DNA from: Sulfurimonas sp. hsl 1-7
GTDB lineage: Bacteria; Campylobacterota; Campylobacteria; Campylobacterales; Sulfurimonadaceae
Reading direction: 5' to 3'
Assembly (NCBI RefSeq): GCF_030577135.1
Contig: NZ_JAUIRR010000004.1
Span: 1-64,000, forward strand
Length of the DNA: 64,000 nt
A model generated the notes under the pieces. The model did no database searches, was not told where the DNA came from, and worked only from the letters and a program-made list of their open reading frames with translations. A program made the translations under genes and the position numbers. Position 1 is the stretch's first letter; each line of letters starts with the position of its first letter. Below are positions 26,961-36,432 of the stretch, one piece after another.

Positions 26961-27464
26961 CTAAGAAAAAGATTTTATCTTCATTAAAATCCGCTCTAAA
27001 CTCTTTAACGATATGTCTACCAGATATAAACTGTCATCTTGTTGTCCCTGATAAACTCGAAAATTTTCAACTTCACCCAAATAATCAACATCAAAATCGA
27101 CATTGCTCTCTAAAGGGTATACTTTTAAAGCCCGTAAAGACTCTATCCTGTAAAGTTTTTTATCTTGAACAATATACCCAATGTAGGGGTGTATGCGGTC
27201 ATGAATAGAATGTGAAGATTGAAAAAAGAGAATGTCTGCATTTTTATCTTGATGCAAAATCATTATTGTTTCTCTAAAACTCATAGAAAGATCTAAAAAA
27301 ACTGTTTGTTTAATCGTCTCTATTTTTTCAATTTTATCGACAGCCTCTTTATAGATTCTGTTTTGTCCGTTTAACTCTGCATAACTCTTATATAAAAACA
27401 CCATAATGATCGAGAGTATTACGATCGAGACCATTAACTCAATAAGTGTAAAACCTTTTCTCAT
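26961..27464 (-). CDS. gspJ: Type II secretion minor pseudopilin, GspJ-like
   Basis: A 167-residue class III signal protein. MRKG is the leader and FTLIELMVSIVILS is the methylation/helix motif with Glu at position 5 of the mature form, so it is cleaved by a prepilin peptidase after Gly. The globular part is about 130 residues, in the range of GspJ, which caps the pseudopilus tip with GspI and GspK. It overlaps gspI by 4 bases and is the last gene of the operon. The J assignment rests on size and position. Confidence 0.75.
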   Translation of the reverse strand: MRKGFTLIELMVSIVILSIIMVFLYKSYAELNGQNRIYKEAVDKIEKIETIKQTVFLDLSMSFRETIMILHQDKNADILFFQSSHSIHDRIHPYIGYIVQDKKLYRIESLRALKVYPLESNVDFDVDYLGEVENFRVYQGQQDDSLYLVDISLKSLERILMKIKSFS

Positions 27465-27859
27465 TGGATCTTCACCCGTAACATTGAAGTAGAAAACTTT
27501 TGTGATTCAAGTTTTGTTTTTCCGATCTCCAAAACACTTCCAGTAGGTGTTTCAAACTTATCTATTTCATCGTATGAAAGTTTCACTTTTATGGCTTTTA
27601 CTTCACGTCTGAGGTCACTCTCAAGATTAAAATCATCTACAAGTTCTTTGAGTGATACATTGCTTTTTTCAAAACCGTACTTTTGGGAAGTTCCGAGTAA
27701 AAAAGAGTTATATTGCGTCTCTTTTATCGATTGTTGCAGCCATAAGAGTTTACTGTTTGCATCCCCTCTTACTTGAAACATAGCAGCGATCACGACACTG
27801 ACAATCATCACCGCCACCATCACTTCGATCAAAGTAAAAGCGTTGCGTTGTTTAGCCAT
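27461..27859 (-). CDS. gspI: Type II secretion minor pseudopilin, GspI-like
   Basis: A 132-residue pseudopilin. The leader MAKQRNA ends in Ala at the cleavage site, before FTLIEVMVAVMIVS with Glu5. The small soluble domain suits GspI, the tip protein that nucleates the pseudopilus with J and K. It overlaps gspE by 8 bases upstream and gspJ by 4 bases downstream. The I assignment comes from size, motif and neighbours. Confidence 0.75.
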   Translation of the reverse strand: MAKQRNAFTLIEVMVAVMIVSVVIAAMFQVRGDANSKLLWLQQSIKETQYNSFLLGTSQKYGFEKSNVSLKELVDDFNLESDLRREVKAIKVKLSYDEIDKFETPTGSVLEIGKTKLESQKFSTSMLRVKIQ

Positions 27860-29372
27860 GTCCTATACCGATACGGATAGCTTCATCGAGTGAAGTCTCC
27901 CCGTTTATTAACATCATGCGAAGCTGTTTTGCAATCGTTTTAAGCCCGTCTGCTTCAAGTGCCGTTTTGATCGTATGCTCATCCGTCGTAGTTTTAAGCA
28001 GGTCTTTTACTTTATCGTTCATAATCAGAAGCTCACCGATAGAACGGCGCCCCGCGTAACCTGTATAGTTACACTCTTTACAGCCGCAAGATTTATAGAT
28101 CTTCGCATCACGAGGAAGGTCATAATCCTCGCTAAAATTCTCAGCCAGTTCATCTTCCTCTTTACAATGAGGACAAAGTACACGCACAAGTCTCTGTGCC
28201 AATATCCCTAAAAGTGAAGATGAGATTAAAAACGGTTCTATGTTCATATCGGAGAGTCTTGAGATTGTTGCTGCTGCCGAGTTTGTATGAAGCGTTGAAA
28301 AAACAAGGTGCCCCGTCAGTGCTGCACGAACTGCAATCGTAGCTGTCTCCTCGTCACGAATCTCCCCGATCATAATAACATCAGGGTCTTGACGCAGGAT
28401 AGATCGAAGTGCCGAAGCAAATGTGAGCCCCACTTTCTCGTTTACTTGAATTTGTGAGATATTGTCACTTTTATACTCTACAGGATCCTCAACCGTTATA
28501 AGGTTTTTATGCGGCTCTTCCACTTCGCGTAAAAATGAGTGCAGTGATGTTGTCTTACCACTTCCCGTCGGCCCCGTTACCAAGATGATCCCGTGCGATG
28601 AGCGAAGCAGTTTTTTTACATCATTGATCATAGAATCGTTAAATCCAAGTTCAGTAATTTCCGGGATTTGTGAGCTTTGCATCAAAAGCCTCATAACTAC
28701 ACGTTCACCGTAAAATGTAGGAAGTATCGAGACACGAATATCTAAAACTTCACCCGCAATTTTGATCTGCGTACGACCATCTTGAGGTATCCTTTTCTCC
28801 GAGATATCAAGATTTGAGATAACTTTGATACGACTCACGATAAGATTGACTATCTTTTTGTCTAGATCGGCATTTTTTGTCAACATACCGTCTATACGAA
28901 AACGAACTTCCCCTTTGTTTTCATGCACTTCAATGTGAATATCTGACGCACGTTTTTTTACCGCTTGATAAAACAGTGCATTTACAAACTTGATAATGGG
29001 TGCTGATTCTTCACTCGTTAAGATATCTGCCGAAGTTCTTAGAAAGTCGGTTAAAGAGAGTTCATCTTCATCATTACTCTCCTCTTGTCTATCCCCCTTC
29101 ATCGTCTCGATCTCTTTGTCTGTTCTGAGTTCTAAAAAACGGTTATAAAGTCTATCGAAAGAGTCCTCGTCTAAAATATATAACGGATATTCCTCATCAA
29201 GCTTTGTATAGTAATTACTCGCTTCACTGAGGTAGCGTTTTGAAGTAAACGCAGATATCTCACTCCCATATTCACTGAAAAGAAGATAATTTTTAACAGA
29301 TAAGTTTGTATTGAGCTCTTCAACTTCAATCGGCTCTAGATGAAGGTTATGGAGCGGTTCAATGTTTAACAT
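27852..29372 (-). CDS. gspE: Type II secretion ATPase GspE
   Basis: A 506-residue cytoplasmic hexameric ATPase that powers pseudopilus assembly. Walker A GPTGSGKTT lies near residue 270, the Asp box is ITVEDPVEY, Walker B is PDVIMIGEIRDEET and the His box is GHLVFSTLHTNSA. A four-cysteine zinc-binding insert (CPHC near 410 and CKEC near 435) is present, as in GspE and not PilT. The N-terminal domain that docks on GspL covers about 1-100. It overlaps gspD by 14 bases and gspI by 8 bases. Confidence 0.93.
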   Translation of the reverse strand: MLNIEPLHNLHLEPIEVEELNTNLSVKNYLLFSEYGSEISAFTSKRYLSEASNYYTKLDEEYPLYILDEDSFDRLYNRFLELRTDKEIETMKGDRQEESNDEDELSLTDFLRTSADILTSEESAPIIKFVNALFYQAVKKRASDIHIEVHENKGEVRFRIDGMLTKNADLDKKIVNLIVSRIKVISNLDISEKRIPQDGRTQIKIAGEVLDIRVSILPTFYGERVVMRLLMQSSQIPEITELGFNDSMINDVKKLLRSSHGIILVTGPTGSGKTTSLHSFLREVEEPHKNLITVEDPVEYKSDNISQIQVNEKVGLTFASALRSILRQDPDVIMIGEIRDEETATIAVRAALTGHLVFSTLHTNSAAATISRLSDMNIEPFLISSSLLGILAQRLVRVLCPHCKEEDELAENFSEDYDLPRDAKIYKSCGCKECNYTGYAGRRSIGELLIMNDKVKDLLKTTTDEHTIKTALEADGLKTIAKQLRMMLINGETSLDEAIRIGIGHG

Positions 29373-31197
29373 CTTTACCCTCTTCTACCATTTTGAAAAT
29401 ATCTTTATTATACTTCTCTTGAATCTTTGAAAGCACACCGAGGTCTTTTTGTAATTGTGACAACTCTTCACTTTTATCAATCACGTAAGGTGTGAGAATT
29501 ACAACTAAATTGTCCTCTTCTTCTGTATCAGATGTTGATGTAAAAAGTTTTCCTATAAGAGGTATATCTCCTAAAAGTGGTACTTTTGTAACTGTTTTAT
29601 CTGAATAAGTTTTTACAAGTCCTCCGATAATAATACTCTCACCGTGGCGTAAAATTGCCTGTGTCTTTACCTCTTGTTTTGAGGTTACGGGTTGTCGAAC
29701 AGTTTGACCACTTGCATCAAGTCCATCATCCAATACATTTTCCAAAACTGCTTCTACGTCAAGAGTTACTTTATCGTTTGAAGAGACACGAGGTTTAATT
29801 TTTAAAGTTAAACCGACATCCTCTCTTTTGTAACTACTTGTAGTACCGCCAATTCCTGCACTAGTTGTAACAGAACCTGTAGATATAGAGATCGTTTTAC
29901 CCACATAAATTGATGATTCTTTGTTATTTACACAAAGTATAGATGGATTAGAGATTGATTGTCCTGCACCGTTTTGTTGTAAAAAATCTAATGTAGCCCC
30001 CAATGCTAATGCTGAACGTGTTACTCCAATAACAGATGTTCCTAATGATTCTCCAACAACTGCTGTAGCTTGTGTTGTTAAATCAGCTGAACCAAAATTT
30101 GCACTCATTGCATAAAGACCAGACGATGAAATATCTCCGGCAGAAAAACCGTATTTTACACCGATATCCTGACTCTTGTTTTTATTGATCTCTACGATTT
30201 TTGCCTGTACATAGACTTGAAACTTCTCTTTATCTAGCTCTTCAATGATTTTTTGAATCCCTTTGATCACTAAAGGATCTCCGATCACAACGATCGAGTT
30301 AATCTCATCACTTGCTGAGACATTCGGCTTCATTGCAGGGTCTTTAAACGTTTGTTTTGCGATAATGTCGGTGATCGTTTTTAACACCGCCTGGGCATCT
30401 GAATTTTTAAGTGCAAAAATCTTTACGGTATTGTTAATATTTGACTCTACATCAAGTTTTGCCACAATCTCGGCAAGTTTGTTTACATTGTTTTCATCTC
30501 CGACAAGTACTAAACCGTTAACATTTTCATCAACTACTATTGTTACCTGCTCTGAAACAACCTGTTGGTTAAAGATCGATTTTTGAATCTCGGTAATTTT
30601 AGAATTGAGTTTCTTCGCTTCGGTATTTTTCAGATAGATAATTTTTACAACATTCTCGACATTGTTACTAAGGTCTTTAATAACTTTTTTAAGTGTCTCA
30701 ATATTTTTCGGATAATCTGTAACTAAAAGCGTATTTGATTCTTTCATAGTCATCAGTTTGGCAGTTTTTGAAATCAGATATCTCACTTTTGCTGCAACTA
30801 CGTCAACATTTTCACCTTTAATCTCTAGAGCCTGAGTTACCATAGTGGCACCGTAAAGCTTTTTATTCTTAGCGATTACAGGAAGATTGTTGTTTGCGGC
30901 ATCCGTAGCACGAATAACTTCGTATCTTGAACCTTTTTGTACCAGTGTAAAACCTTTTGATTCCAGAACATCAACCAGTAATTCGATCAGTTCATCATCA
31001 TAAATAGGTGTTGAACTTATAAAGTTCACTGTCCCGTTCACTTTTTGCGTTACAAGGATGTTTTTATGAGTAATCTTTGAAACAAGTTCTATAAAGTCAT
31101 CAATTTTGACATTAGAAAAGTTAACATTGACCTTCTCTCTTGCACTTAAGCTTGTAAGTAAAAATAGTGTGATTAAAAAAACTCTAACGAATTTCAT
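29359..31197 (-). CDS. gspD: Type II secretion secretin GspD
   Basis: A 612-residue outer-membrane channel subunit. A signal peptide (1-19) is followed by the N0 domain (KVNVNFSNVKIDDFIELVS) and three N1-N3 repeats (for example VKIIYLKNTEAKKL and VKIFALKNSDAQAVL). The secretin core runs from about 330, with the signature VPLLGDIPLIGKLF near 560. The C-terminal S domain is short (about 35 residues). No pilotin lipobox is seen. It overlaps gspC by 14 bases. It forms the exit pore for folded periplasmic cargo. Confidence 0.94.
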   Translation of the reverse strand: MKFVRVFLITLFLLTSLSAREKVNVNFSNVKIDDFIELVSKITHKNILVTQKVNGTVNFISSTPIYDDELIELLVDVLESKGFTLVQKGSRYEVIRATDAANNNLPVIAKNKKLYGATMVTQALEIKGENVDVVAAKVRYLISKTAKLMTMKESNTLLVTDYPKNIETLKKVIKDLSNNVENVVKIIYLKNTEAKKLNSKITEIQKSIFNQQVVSEQVTIVVDENVNGLVLVGDENNVNKLAEIVAKLDVESNINNTVKIFALKNSDAQAVLKTITDIIAKQTFKDPAMKPNVSASDEINSIVVIGDPLVIKGIQKIIEELDKEKFQVYVQAKIVEINKNKSQDIGVKYGFSAGDISSSGLYAMSANFGSADLTTQATAVVGESLGTSVIGVTRSALALGATLDFLQQNGAGQSISNPSILCVNNKESSIYVGKTISISTGSVTTSAGIGGTTSSYKREDVGLTLKIKPRVSSNDKVTLDVEAVLENVLDDGLDASGQTVRQPVTSKQEVKTQAILRHGESIIIGGLVKTYSDKTVTKVPLLGDIPLIGKLFTSTSDTEEEDNLVVILTPYVIDKSEELSQLQKDLGVLSKIQEKYNKDIFKMVEEGKDVKH

Positions 31198-31984
31198 ATA
31201 TGATTTCCTTTTCTTGATTATTTCTGAGTACTGTTAATTCTAAGATATCTATACTGTCTATCTTTTTATACAGGTCCATCGCTGCCTTATAAGAGGTAAG
31301 TTCTACGTTGTTTGCCCGAATCATTATGTCACCTTTTTGCAGTCCCAGCTTGGCTATTTTTGAGTTTGGTTTTATTTTGTCTACTCTAAAGCCGGTAATT
31401 TTTTTACCCTCAAACACTTCATTGATTGCGACATCACTCCACAATTTTCCCGGATTTTTCGAATAGTAAGTGATATCTGTTTTTTCCACTTCATATGCCT
31501 CTCCCAGAGTAGTCTCTTTTTTTACAAACTCTTTAGGTTGCAATTTTTCAGAGCTATCCATACTCACGATATACTCTTTGCCCATCTTTTCAAAAATAAC
31601 GCTAAATGCCTGAATGGTTTTTAACTTATACCCTTCATATAACTCTCCAACAGAGATAACTGAAGTTTTGTCAGGTTGTGCTTTTTTGGCAACGATCGCA
31701 AAACCTTTTTTCCCTTTTCCGTAAAGCCCCTTTAAAACAATAGTACCAATACTCGTTGAAACCGTACTTTTTTGTTCCTCGTTTACAACAACCTTTGAGC
31801 GCTCAAGCATATTTTTAAAATCGATTCGCTTATAACTTTGTGTATAAGTCTCACTCTCTTGGTTATCTATGCCGCTGCTTGGAAGATACCACCAGATAGC
31901 TAAACTAAAAAGTTTTGCAAAGAGTATGAGTATTAAAAGTTTTGTCACAACTTTAAGAAGTTTAGAGTTAGAGAGCTTTAACAT
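31184..31984 (-). CDS. gspC: Type II secretion inner-membrane protein GspC-like (PDZ)
   Basis: A 266-residue bitopic protein. One transmembrane helix (about 13-33) is followed by a periplasmic homology region (about 75-125; GTIVLKGLYGKGKKGFAIVA) that contacts the secretin N0 domain, and a C-terminal PDZ domain (about 195-265; GFRVDKIKPNSKIAKLGLQKG). GspC joins the inner platform to GspD and helps select cargo. It starts within the preceding gspN-like gene (17-base overlap) and precedes gspD. Confidence 0.88.
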   Translation of the reverse strand: MLKLSNSKLLKVVTKLLILILFAKLFSLAIWWYLPSSGIDNQESETYTQSYKRIDFKNMLERSKVVVNEEQKSTVSTSIGTIVLKGLYGKGKKGFAIVAKKAQPDKTSVISVGELYEGYKLKTIQAFSVIFEKMGKEYIVSMDSSEKLQPKEFVKKETTLGEAYEVEKTDITYYSKNPGKLWSDVAINEVFEGKKITGFRVDKIKPNSKIAKLGLQKGDIMIRANNVELTSYKAAMDLYKKIDSIDILELTVLRNNQEKEIIYEIR

Positions 31985-32501
31985 ATTTGTACTCCCCGTT
32001 TTGATCTTTTTTAAACTGTCGTAATGAGCTGCTGTATTTTGACTGCATCAGTTTTGAAGGTTTTAATACTAACGATACACTTTGGTCTAAAAGACTAAAC
32101 TCCCCTTCAAGCTCACCAAATACACCGTTTGCAGATATATTCACGTTCAAAGGGTTTAGGAGCGAATAGTTTACAGAAACATTCTCTACCTTTTGAGGAG
32201 CAAAGTTCTCCACAATAGATGCCAAACGGATACCGCTGACGTCGATCGAATTATAGACACCGAGCAAAGTTATCTTTGTTGTTGTAATTTCAGCTGCCTC
32301 AATCCCCTGAGCGAACAGGTGTGCATCATCGATCTCTAAAGTAAAAAATCTGTCTTGTACTTTTTCCCCGGAGATAATAACATCAAATGCTCCCAACTCT
32401 TGTTCTAGAAAATAGTAGACACTTTGTTTAGGGGTAAAAGCGATTAGTGCTAAAATAAATACTAGGAAATATCCAAAAAACAGTGCTATCTTTTTTACCA
32501 T
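31968..32501 (-). CDS. gspN: GspN-like type II secretion protein
   Basis: A 177-residue protein with one N-terminal transmembrane helix (about 5-23) and a strand-rich periplasmic part (ITTTKITLLGVYNSIDVSG, then LNVNISANGVFGELEGEFSL). This resembles the beta-rich GspN domain, though shorter than the usual 240-250 residues. The role of GspN is poorly defined and it is dispensable in several systems. Placement between gspM and gspC supports the call. It overlaps gspM by 7 bases. Confidence 0.6.
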   Translation of the reverse strand: MVKKIALFFGYFLVFILALIAFTPKQSVYYFLEQELGAFDVIISGEKVQDRFFTLEIDDAHLFAQGIEAAEITTTKITLLGVYNSIDVSGIRLASIVENFAPQKVENVSVNYSLLNPLNVNISANGVFGELEGEFSLLDQSVSLVLKPSKLMQSKYSSSLRQFKKDQNGEYKYVKAL

Positions 32502-32902
32502 TTTATCTCCATCTCCAAGCTTGCTTTATCATCACCCAATTTTTTGATGTTCAATGCCGAAATATTATACGAACCGTTAAGCACTTTTCCCATCAAAGAG
32601 TTTAAGGCATCGGCATTCATACTCTCTGTAGTAATTTTGATCGAATCTTTTGTTGTCTTTTGAGTCAACTCTGCAGACTTTAATGAGGGCTGTCTTAACA
32701 CTCTTTGAATAGAGCTGTTTATCTTTTTCTGATCGCCGTACACCTCTTCAAGCCCATTTAACTTAACTGCCACTTTTTTGCTCTCTTGATACTGCAGTTT
32801 TGCTTCAAGCAGTTCCTCTTTGAGTGTATTTAATTTAAAAAATAAAAAGAGTAAAACGGTTACAAGCAATGCACCGATATGTAACGGGTTTACTTGATTC
32901 AT
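32495..32902 (-). CDS. gspM: GspM-like type II secretion protein
   Basis: A 135-residue bitopic protein. A transmembrane helix at about 8-25 is followed by a coiled coil (LNTLKEELLEAKLQYQESKK) and a small ferredoxin-like periplasmic domain (SIKITTESMNADALNSLMGK, then ISALNIKKLGDDKASLEMEI). This is the GspM layout, which pairs with GspL in the inner-membrane platform. The family diverges strongly, so the assignment depends on topology and its place between gspL and gspN. Confidence 0.65.
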   Translation of the reverse strand: MNQVNPLHIGALLVTVLLFLFFKLNTLKEELLEAKLQYQESKKVAVKLNGLEEVYGDQKKINSSIQRVLRQPSLKSAELTQKTTKDSIKITTESMNADALNSLMGKVLNGSYNISALNIKKLGDDKASLEMEIKW

Positions 32903-33834
32903 AGTTTCACCTCGATCTCAAAGTTTTTCCCCTTAAATGAAGAGCTGAGAGCTGCTTTGTAGTTTTGTAAACTCTGCAGTACTTTCTTACTAGAGGCCTC
33001 ATCTAAACCTGATATATTTACACTTAGTACTTTATTTTTATATGCTATTTTCGTAATCTTTTGCTCTTTTGTGAGTTTTAATTTTAAAAAATCTGCAACT
33101 ATTTCACGTAGTTTCGTTTGTTTTTCAAAAGTTGTTTCATACTCCTGGAGTACAGAACGGTTTTGCATCATAGTAGGATAAAGTTTATACTCGTCAAACA
33201 GCTTCTCTTTTTGTATGTTTACACTCTCTATCTTTTGCATAGTTATAAAGGCTTCAACCCCTAAAAGAAGAATAAATACACCAAGTAAAGCAGCTATTTT
33301 ATACAAGCTGTTATTGTCGATAATGTGAGAAAACTGTTGCAGTTTAATTGTCTTTTTTGAAAGTTTTAAATTATCTAATGAAAGTTCTTTCGCAGTCTCG
33401 ATCCAACGGCTTGGAGCTATAAACACCAAGTCATTATCTACAATCAACACCTCTTTTTCATTAATCTTGCACGGTACTGCATCTAGAAGTTCCGTTTGTG
33501 CAAAATAGACATTCTTAATCGTAGAGACAGGAATATCTTTTTTCCCCAGCTCTTCAATAATCTTTTTATCTTCATATGCAAATGCTAAAAATTCTTCCCC
33601 CTCTTTAAAGACTACGTAACTGTAGTTCCCCTGAGGAAGGTTGTCTTCAAAAAGTGATGGCAGCAGTTTTTTAGCATCTCTTGCATATTTTACAGGCAAA
33701 CTCAGTTTTTTCACCCAATAAAGTGATGGTGAGAGGATAATATCTACTTTTGTACCAGCAGCTACCTGAGGAGTTTTCTCACTATGAGGATCTAAAAAAA
33801 CAACACTACTGGTTGTTTTAAATTTCGTAAACAA
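32899..33834 (-). CDS. gspL: GspL-like type II secretion platform protein
   Basis: A 311-residue protein. The cytoplasmic part (about 1-170) has an actin-like, strand-rich pattern as in GspL, which binds the GspE ATPase (KYARDAKKLLPSLFEDNLP). A single transmembrane helix lies near 180-200 (LYKIAALLGVFILLLGVEAF), then a periplasmic coiled coil and small domain (EQKITKIAYKNKVLSVNIS). It is shorter than the typical 380-400 residues. It overlaps gspK by 17 bases and gspM by 4 bases. Confidence 0.7.
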   Translation of the reverse strand: MFTKFKTTSSVVFLDPHSEKTPQVAAGTKVDIILSPSLYWVKKLSLPVKYARDAKKLLPSLFEDNLPQGNYSYVVFKEGEEFLAFAYEDKKIIEELGKKDIPVSTIKNVYFAQTELLDAVPCKINEKEVLIVDNDLVFIAPSRWIETAKELSLDNLKLSKKTIKLQQFSHIIDNNSLYKIAALLGVFILLLGVEAFITMQKIESVNIQKEKLFDEYKLYPTMMQNRSVLQEYETTFEKQTKLREIVADFLKLKLTKEQKITKIAYKNKVLSVNISGLDEASSKKVLQSLQNYKAALSSSFKGKNFEIEVKL

Positions 33835-34732
33835 AGTTATACCCTTTCCTGTGTTTTATATCATATTCAAAACTTATATGTGAAGTTATGTTTTCTCTTA
33901 TTATATCCATTTTTATAAACAAATACGGAACAAAGATATCCGTGGAAAATTTTCCAAGCCTATTCTGCTCATCTTCACCCAAATTAAGAGCCTTGAACAA
34001 ATCTTTCTTTGAACTGTATACAACCTCTCCTTCAGCTAAATTTTTCGCTCTTTCAGAGCTTGTTCCCGTTATGAGTTCCCACACTTCAGGTGTTGCATAA
34101 TTAAGGTCGATGGTTGTATTTGTCTCAGTTGAGAAATTAAAAAGTTGCGTAAAGTTGATCGCATCAATTGCATCATCCTGATACTCTTTTTTATAAAACC
34201 TGTTAATCTTTTTGAGGTGTTTCATTGAAGCAATAGAGCCTCGAAATAGTGTCGGATTCTCTTCAAAAATAGTCGTATTGTAATAAACACCCTCTTTAGG
34301 CTCTTTCATAACATCTTTTAAAAGCTCTATATACTCCCCTCTCACATTATATCTGCTGAGATACTCATATAAGAACTCCTCTTGTTGTTTGTCTTTGTTT
34401 ATAGAGTTTACTGCAAAAGTTGAACATGCGCTCGTAATATAAACCATCAGATTGGTACCGTCATTGGTTAACGGTATGCCACCCTCTATCCCTTGCAAAA
34501 AGAGATATAACTCCTCTACAGAATTATTTTCTCCTATACTTTTTAGTTGCGCAGAACCATTTAAAAGGGTTATTACATCATCTACAAAGATATGAGCCTG
34601 ATAGAGCATTTTCTCCTTTTCTACGTATCGTGAAGAGTCGTTAATCTGTTTTAAAGCGTAGCCGACCGCTACCGTGATTACAATCACAAACATTACGGTA
34701 ATAAGGAGTGCGATCCCTTTTTTTCTCTGCAT
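33818..34732 (-). CDS. gspK: Type II secretion minor pseudopilin GspK-like
   Basis: A 304-residue pseudopilin. The leader MQRKKG ends in Gly before IALLITVMFVIVITVAVGYA. Glu5 is missing, the known hallmark of GspK, which sits at the pseudopilus tip and so needs no Glu5-N-terminus contact. The large globular domain includes helix-hairpin-helix-like segments (IDLNYATPEVWELITG, then KDLFKALNLGEDEQNRLG), as expected for the K family. Starts one base before the gspF stop and overlaps gspL by 17 bases. Confidence 0.82.
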   Translation of the reverse strand: MQRKKGIALLITVMFVIVITVAVGYALKQINDSSRYVEKEKMLYQAHIFVDDVITLLNGSAQLKSIGENNSVEELYLFLQGIEGGIPLTNDGTNLMVYITSACSTFAVNSINKDKQQEEFLYEYLSRYNVRGEYIELLKDVMKEPKEGVYYNTTIFEENPTLFRGSIASMKHLKKINRFYKKEYQDDAIDAINFTQLFNFSTETNTTIDLNYATPEVWELITGTSSERAKNLAEGEVVYSSKKDLFKALNLGEDEQNRLGKFSTDIFVPYLFIKMDIIRENITSHISFEYDIKHRKGYNFVYEI

Positions 34733-35950
34733 CTATTGAATACTCATTGAGAAAATAGGTAAAAGCATTGCCGCTACGATAAAACCTATACTTCCGCCTA
34801 CAAAAAGCATTAAAGCCGGTTCAAGCAGAGTTAGAAGGAGTGAAATTTTATCTCTGTTCTCTTCAAAATAAAGCTCCGACACATTTGTTAAAACACTCTC
34901 TATCTCTGAAGTCTCTTCACCAAGGGCTATTGCCTGAACAAATGCATCATCAAGTTGTACATCTGAATTATAAAGTGCATGAGAGAGCAGTTTTCCTTCA
35001 ACAACTTTTTTACTTGCATCTACAAACAACTCTTTGATTACTTTGTTGCTTAAGATATTTGCACTCATATTTATTGTTTGAACGAATACAACACCTGAAC
35101 GTGTTAAAAGTGAAGCGATGTATGAGAAACGTGCTAACTCACTTTTTAGGATAATGGCACCAAAAAGAGGTACTTTAAGTAAGAGCTTATCTACAAAATA
35201 AGCAAAACTGTATATCTTTCTTTTCAAGGTTACAAAAAGTGCGCTAAAGATAAAAATCAGTGCTAAAATAGTTTGAAAATTCTCACTGAAAAAGTCTCCA
35301 AGAGCAATCACTACTTTTGTAGGAGTTGGAAGTTCTTGGTCCATACTCTCAAATATCCCCGTAATTTGCGGTACGACATAAGTAAGCATAAATGCGATCA
35401 TCACTAAAGAGATAATAACCATAAATGATGGGTAAGCAAATGCACCCTTAATCTCTTTTGCTATTTTGTCCTGCTCTTTTAAAAAGCGGGAAAGTTCCAT
35501 AAGAACTTCGTCAAGGATCCCTCCGTCTTCACTTACACGAATCGATTCTACAAAAAATTCCGGAAGTTCTACCACATCTTGAGAAGATAAAGCACTGTAG
35601 AAGTTTTCCCCCTCATCAAGATGCGTATTTACCGTTGCCAAAAAGAGTTTTATTTTTTTATTTTTAGCGTAATGGGTTTGAACCACTTTAAGTGCAGAGA
35701 CTATACTCATTCCTGAGCGGATATACATAGAGAGTTCACGAGAAAGCAGTGCTAACTCTTTTGAAGAAATTTTATAACGTTTTTTAAGTTTAAACTTCTC
35801 ATAAAACGGCAGTGAATCCTCTTTAATCTCACTATACAAGATACCGTTTGCTTTGAGTTTTGCCTTTACCTCATCTAGATTTGCAGCTTCAACTCTGTCA
35901 GTGACATTTTTTCCTGTTTTATCTATACCTTTATATTTAAAAATCATCAC
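34733..35950 (-). CDS. gspF: Type II secretion platform protein GspF
   Basis: A 405-residue inner-membrane protein of the GspF/PilC family. It has two repeated cytoplasmic helical domains (about 65-190 and 265-390), each followed by transmembrane segments, with a third helix at the C terminus (LMLFVGGSIGFIVAAMLLPIFS). The opening MIFKYKGIDKTGKNVTDRVEA is typical. It acts as the assembly platform on which GspE works. It overlaps the preceding gspH-like gene by 4 bases. Confidence 0.92.
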   Translation of the reverse strand: MMIFKYKGIDKTGKNVTDRVEAANLDEVKAKLKANGILYSEIKEDSLPFYEKFKLKKRYKISSKELALLSRELSMYIRSGMSIVSALKVVQTHYAKNKKIKLFLATVNTHLDEGENFYSALSSQDVVELPEFFVESIRVSEDGGILDEVLMELSRFLKEQDKIAKEIKGAFAYPSFMVIISLVMIAFMLTYVVPQITGIFESMDQELPTPTKVVIALGDFFSENFQTILALIFIFSALFVTLKRKIYSFAYFVDKLLLKVPLFGAIILKSELARFSYIASLLTRSGVVFVQTINMSANILSNKVIKELFVDASKKVVEGKLLSHALYNSDVQLDDAFVQAIALGEETSEIESVLTNVSELYFEENRDKISLLLTLLEPALMLFVGGSIGFIVAAMLLPIFSMSIQ

Positions 35951-36429
35951 TTCACTTCTTGTATCAATTGTTCTTTTTTATCTACAAATTCTTCTAGCGT
36001 ATCGTAAATTTTTACACCTTCAAAGTATTCACTATAATCATACACCTTATCTTTAAAGGCAACTATATACTGGTCAGAAACTCTGTCCCTTGCAACTTCA
36101 AACTCAAAACACCCGTCAAAGCGTTGCTGCACTAAACCTTCTGAATAGCTATATCTATAAACTTCTATCGAATCATCGATCAGCTCATCAATGTCCGCTC
36201 TTTTTACACCGTCTATATAGAGTGTGCAAACGCTGCAATCATCTCCACAAACAAGTTTTGAAGAGTTACCGTCTTTGATCTGTTTATACATATAACTTTT
36301 CAAGTTTTTTAAACTAAGTTTCTCTTGCTTATCTTCAACATTATGAAGTTTTGTTATCACAAGGGTATATACAACCCCGATGATAACAATCACGATCATC
36401 AACTCAATAAGGGAAAAAGCTTTTTTCAA
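35947..36429 (-). CDS. gspH: Type II secretion minor pseudopilin GspH-like
   Basis: A 160-residue pseudopilin. The very short leader MKKA ends in Ala, then FSLIELMIVIVIIG with Glu5. The soluble part has three Cys (LVCGDDCSVCTLYI) that may form a disulfide or bind metal, uncommon in GspH. Placement directly after the major pseudopilin supports H. It is 4 bases from gspG and overlaps gspF by 4 bases. Confidence 0.75.
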   Translation of the reverse strand: MKKAFSLIELMIVIVIIGVVYTLVITKLHNVEDKQEKLSLKNLKSYMYKQIKDGNSSKLVCGDDCSVCTLYIDGVKRADIDELIDDSIEVYRYSYSEGLVQQRFDGCFEFEVARDRVSDQYIVAFKDKVYDYSEYFEGVKIYDTLEEFVDKKEQLIQEVK

Positions 36430-36432
36430 AAC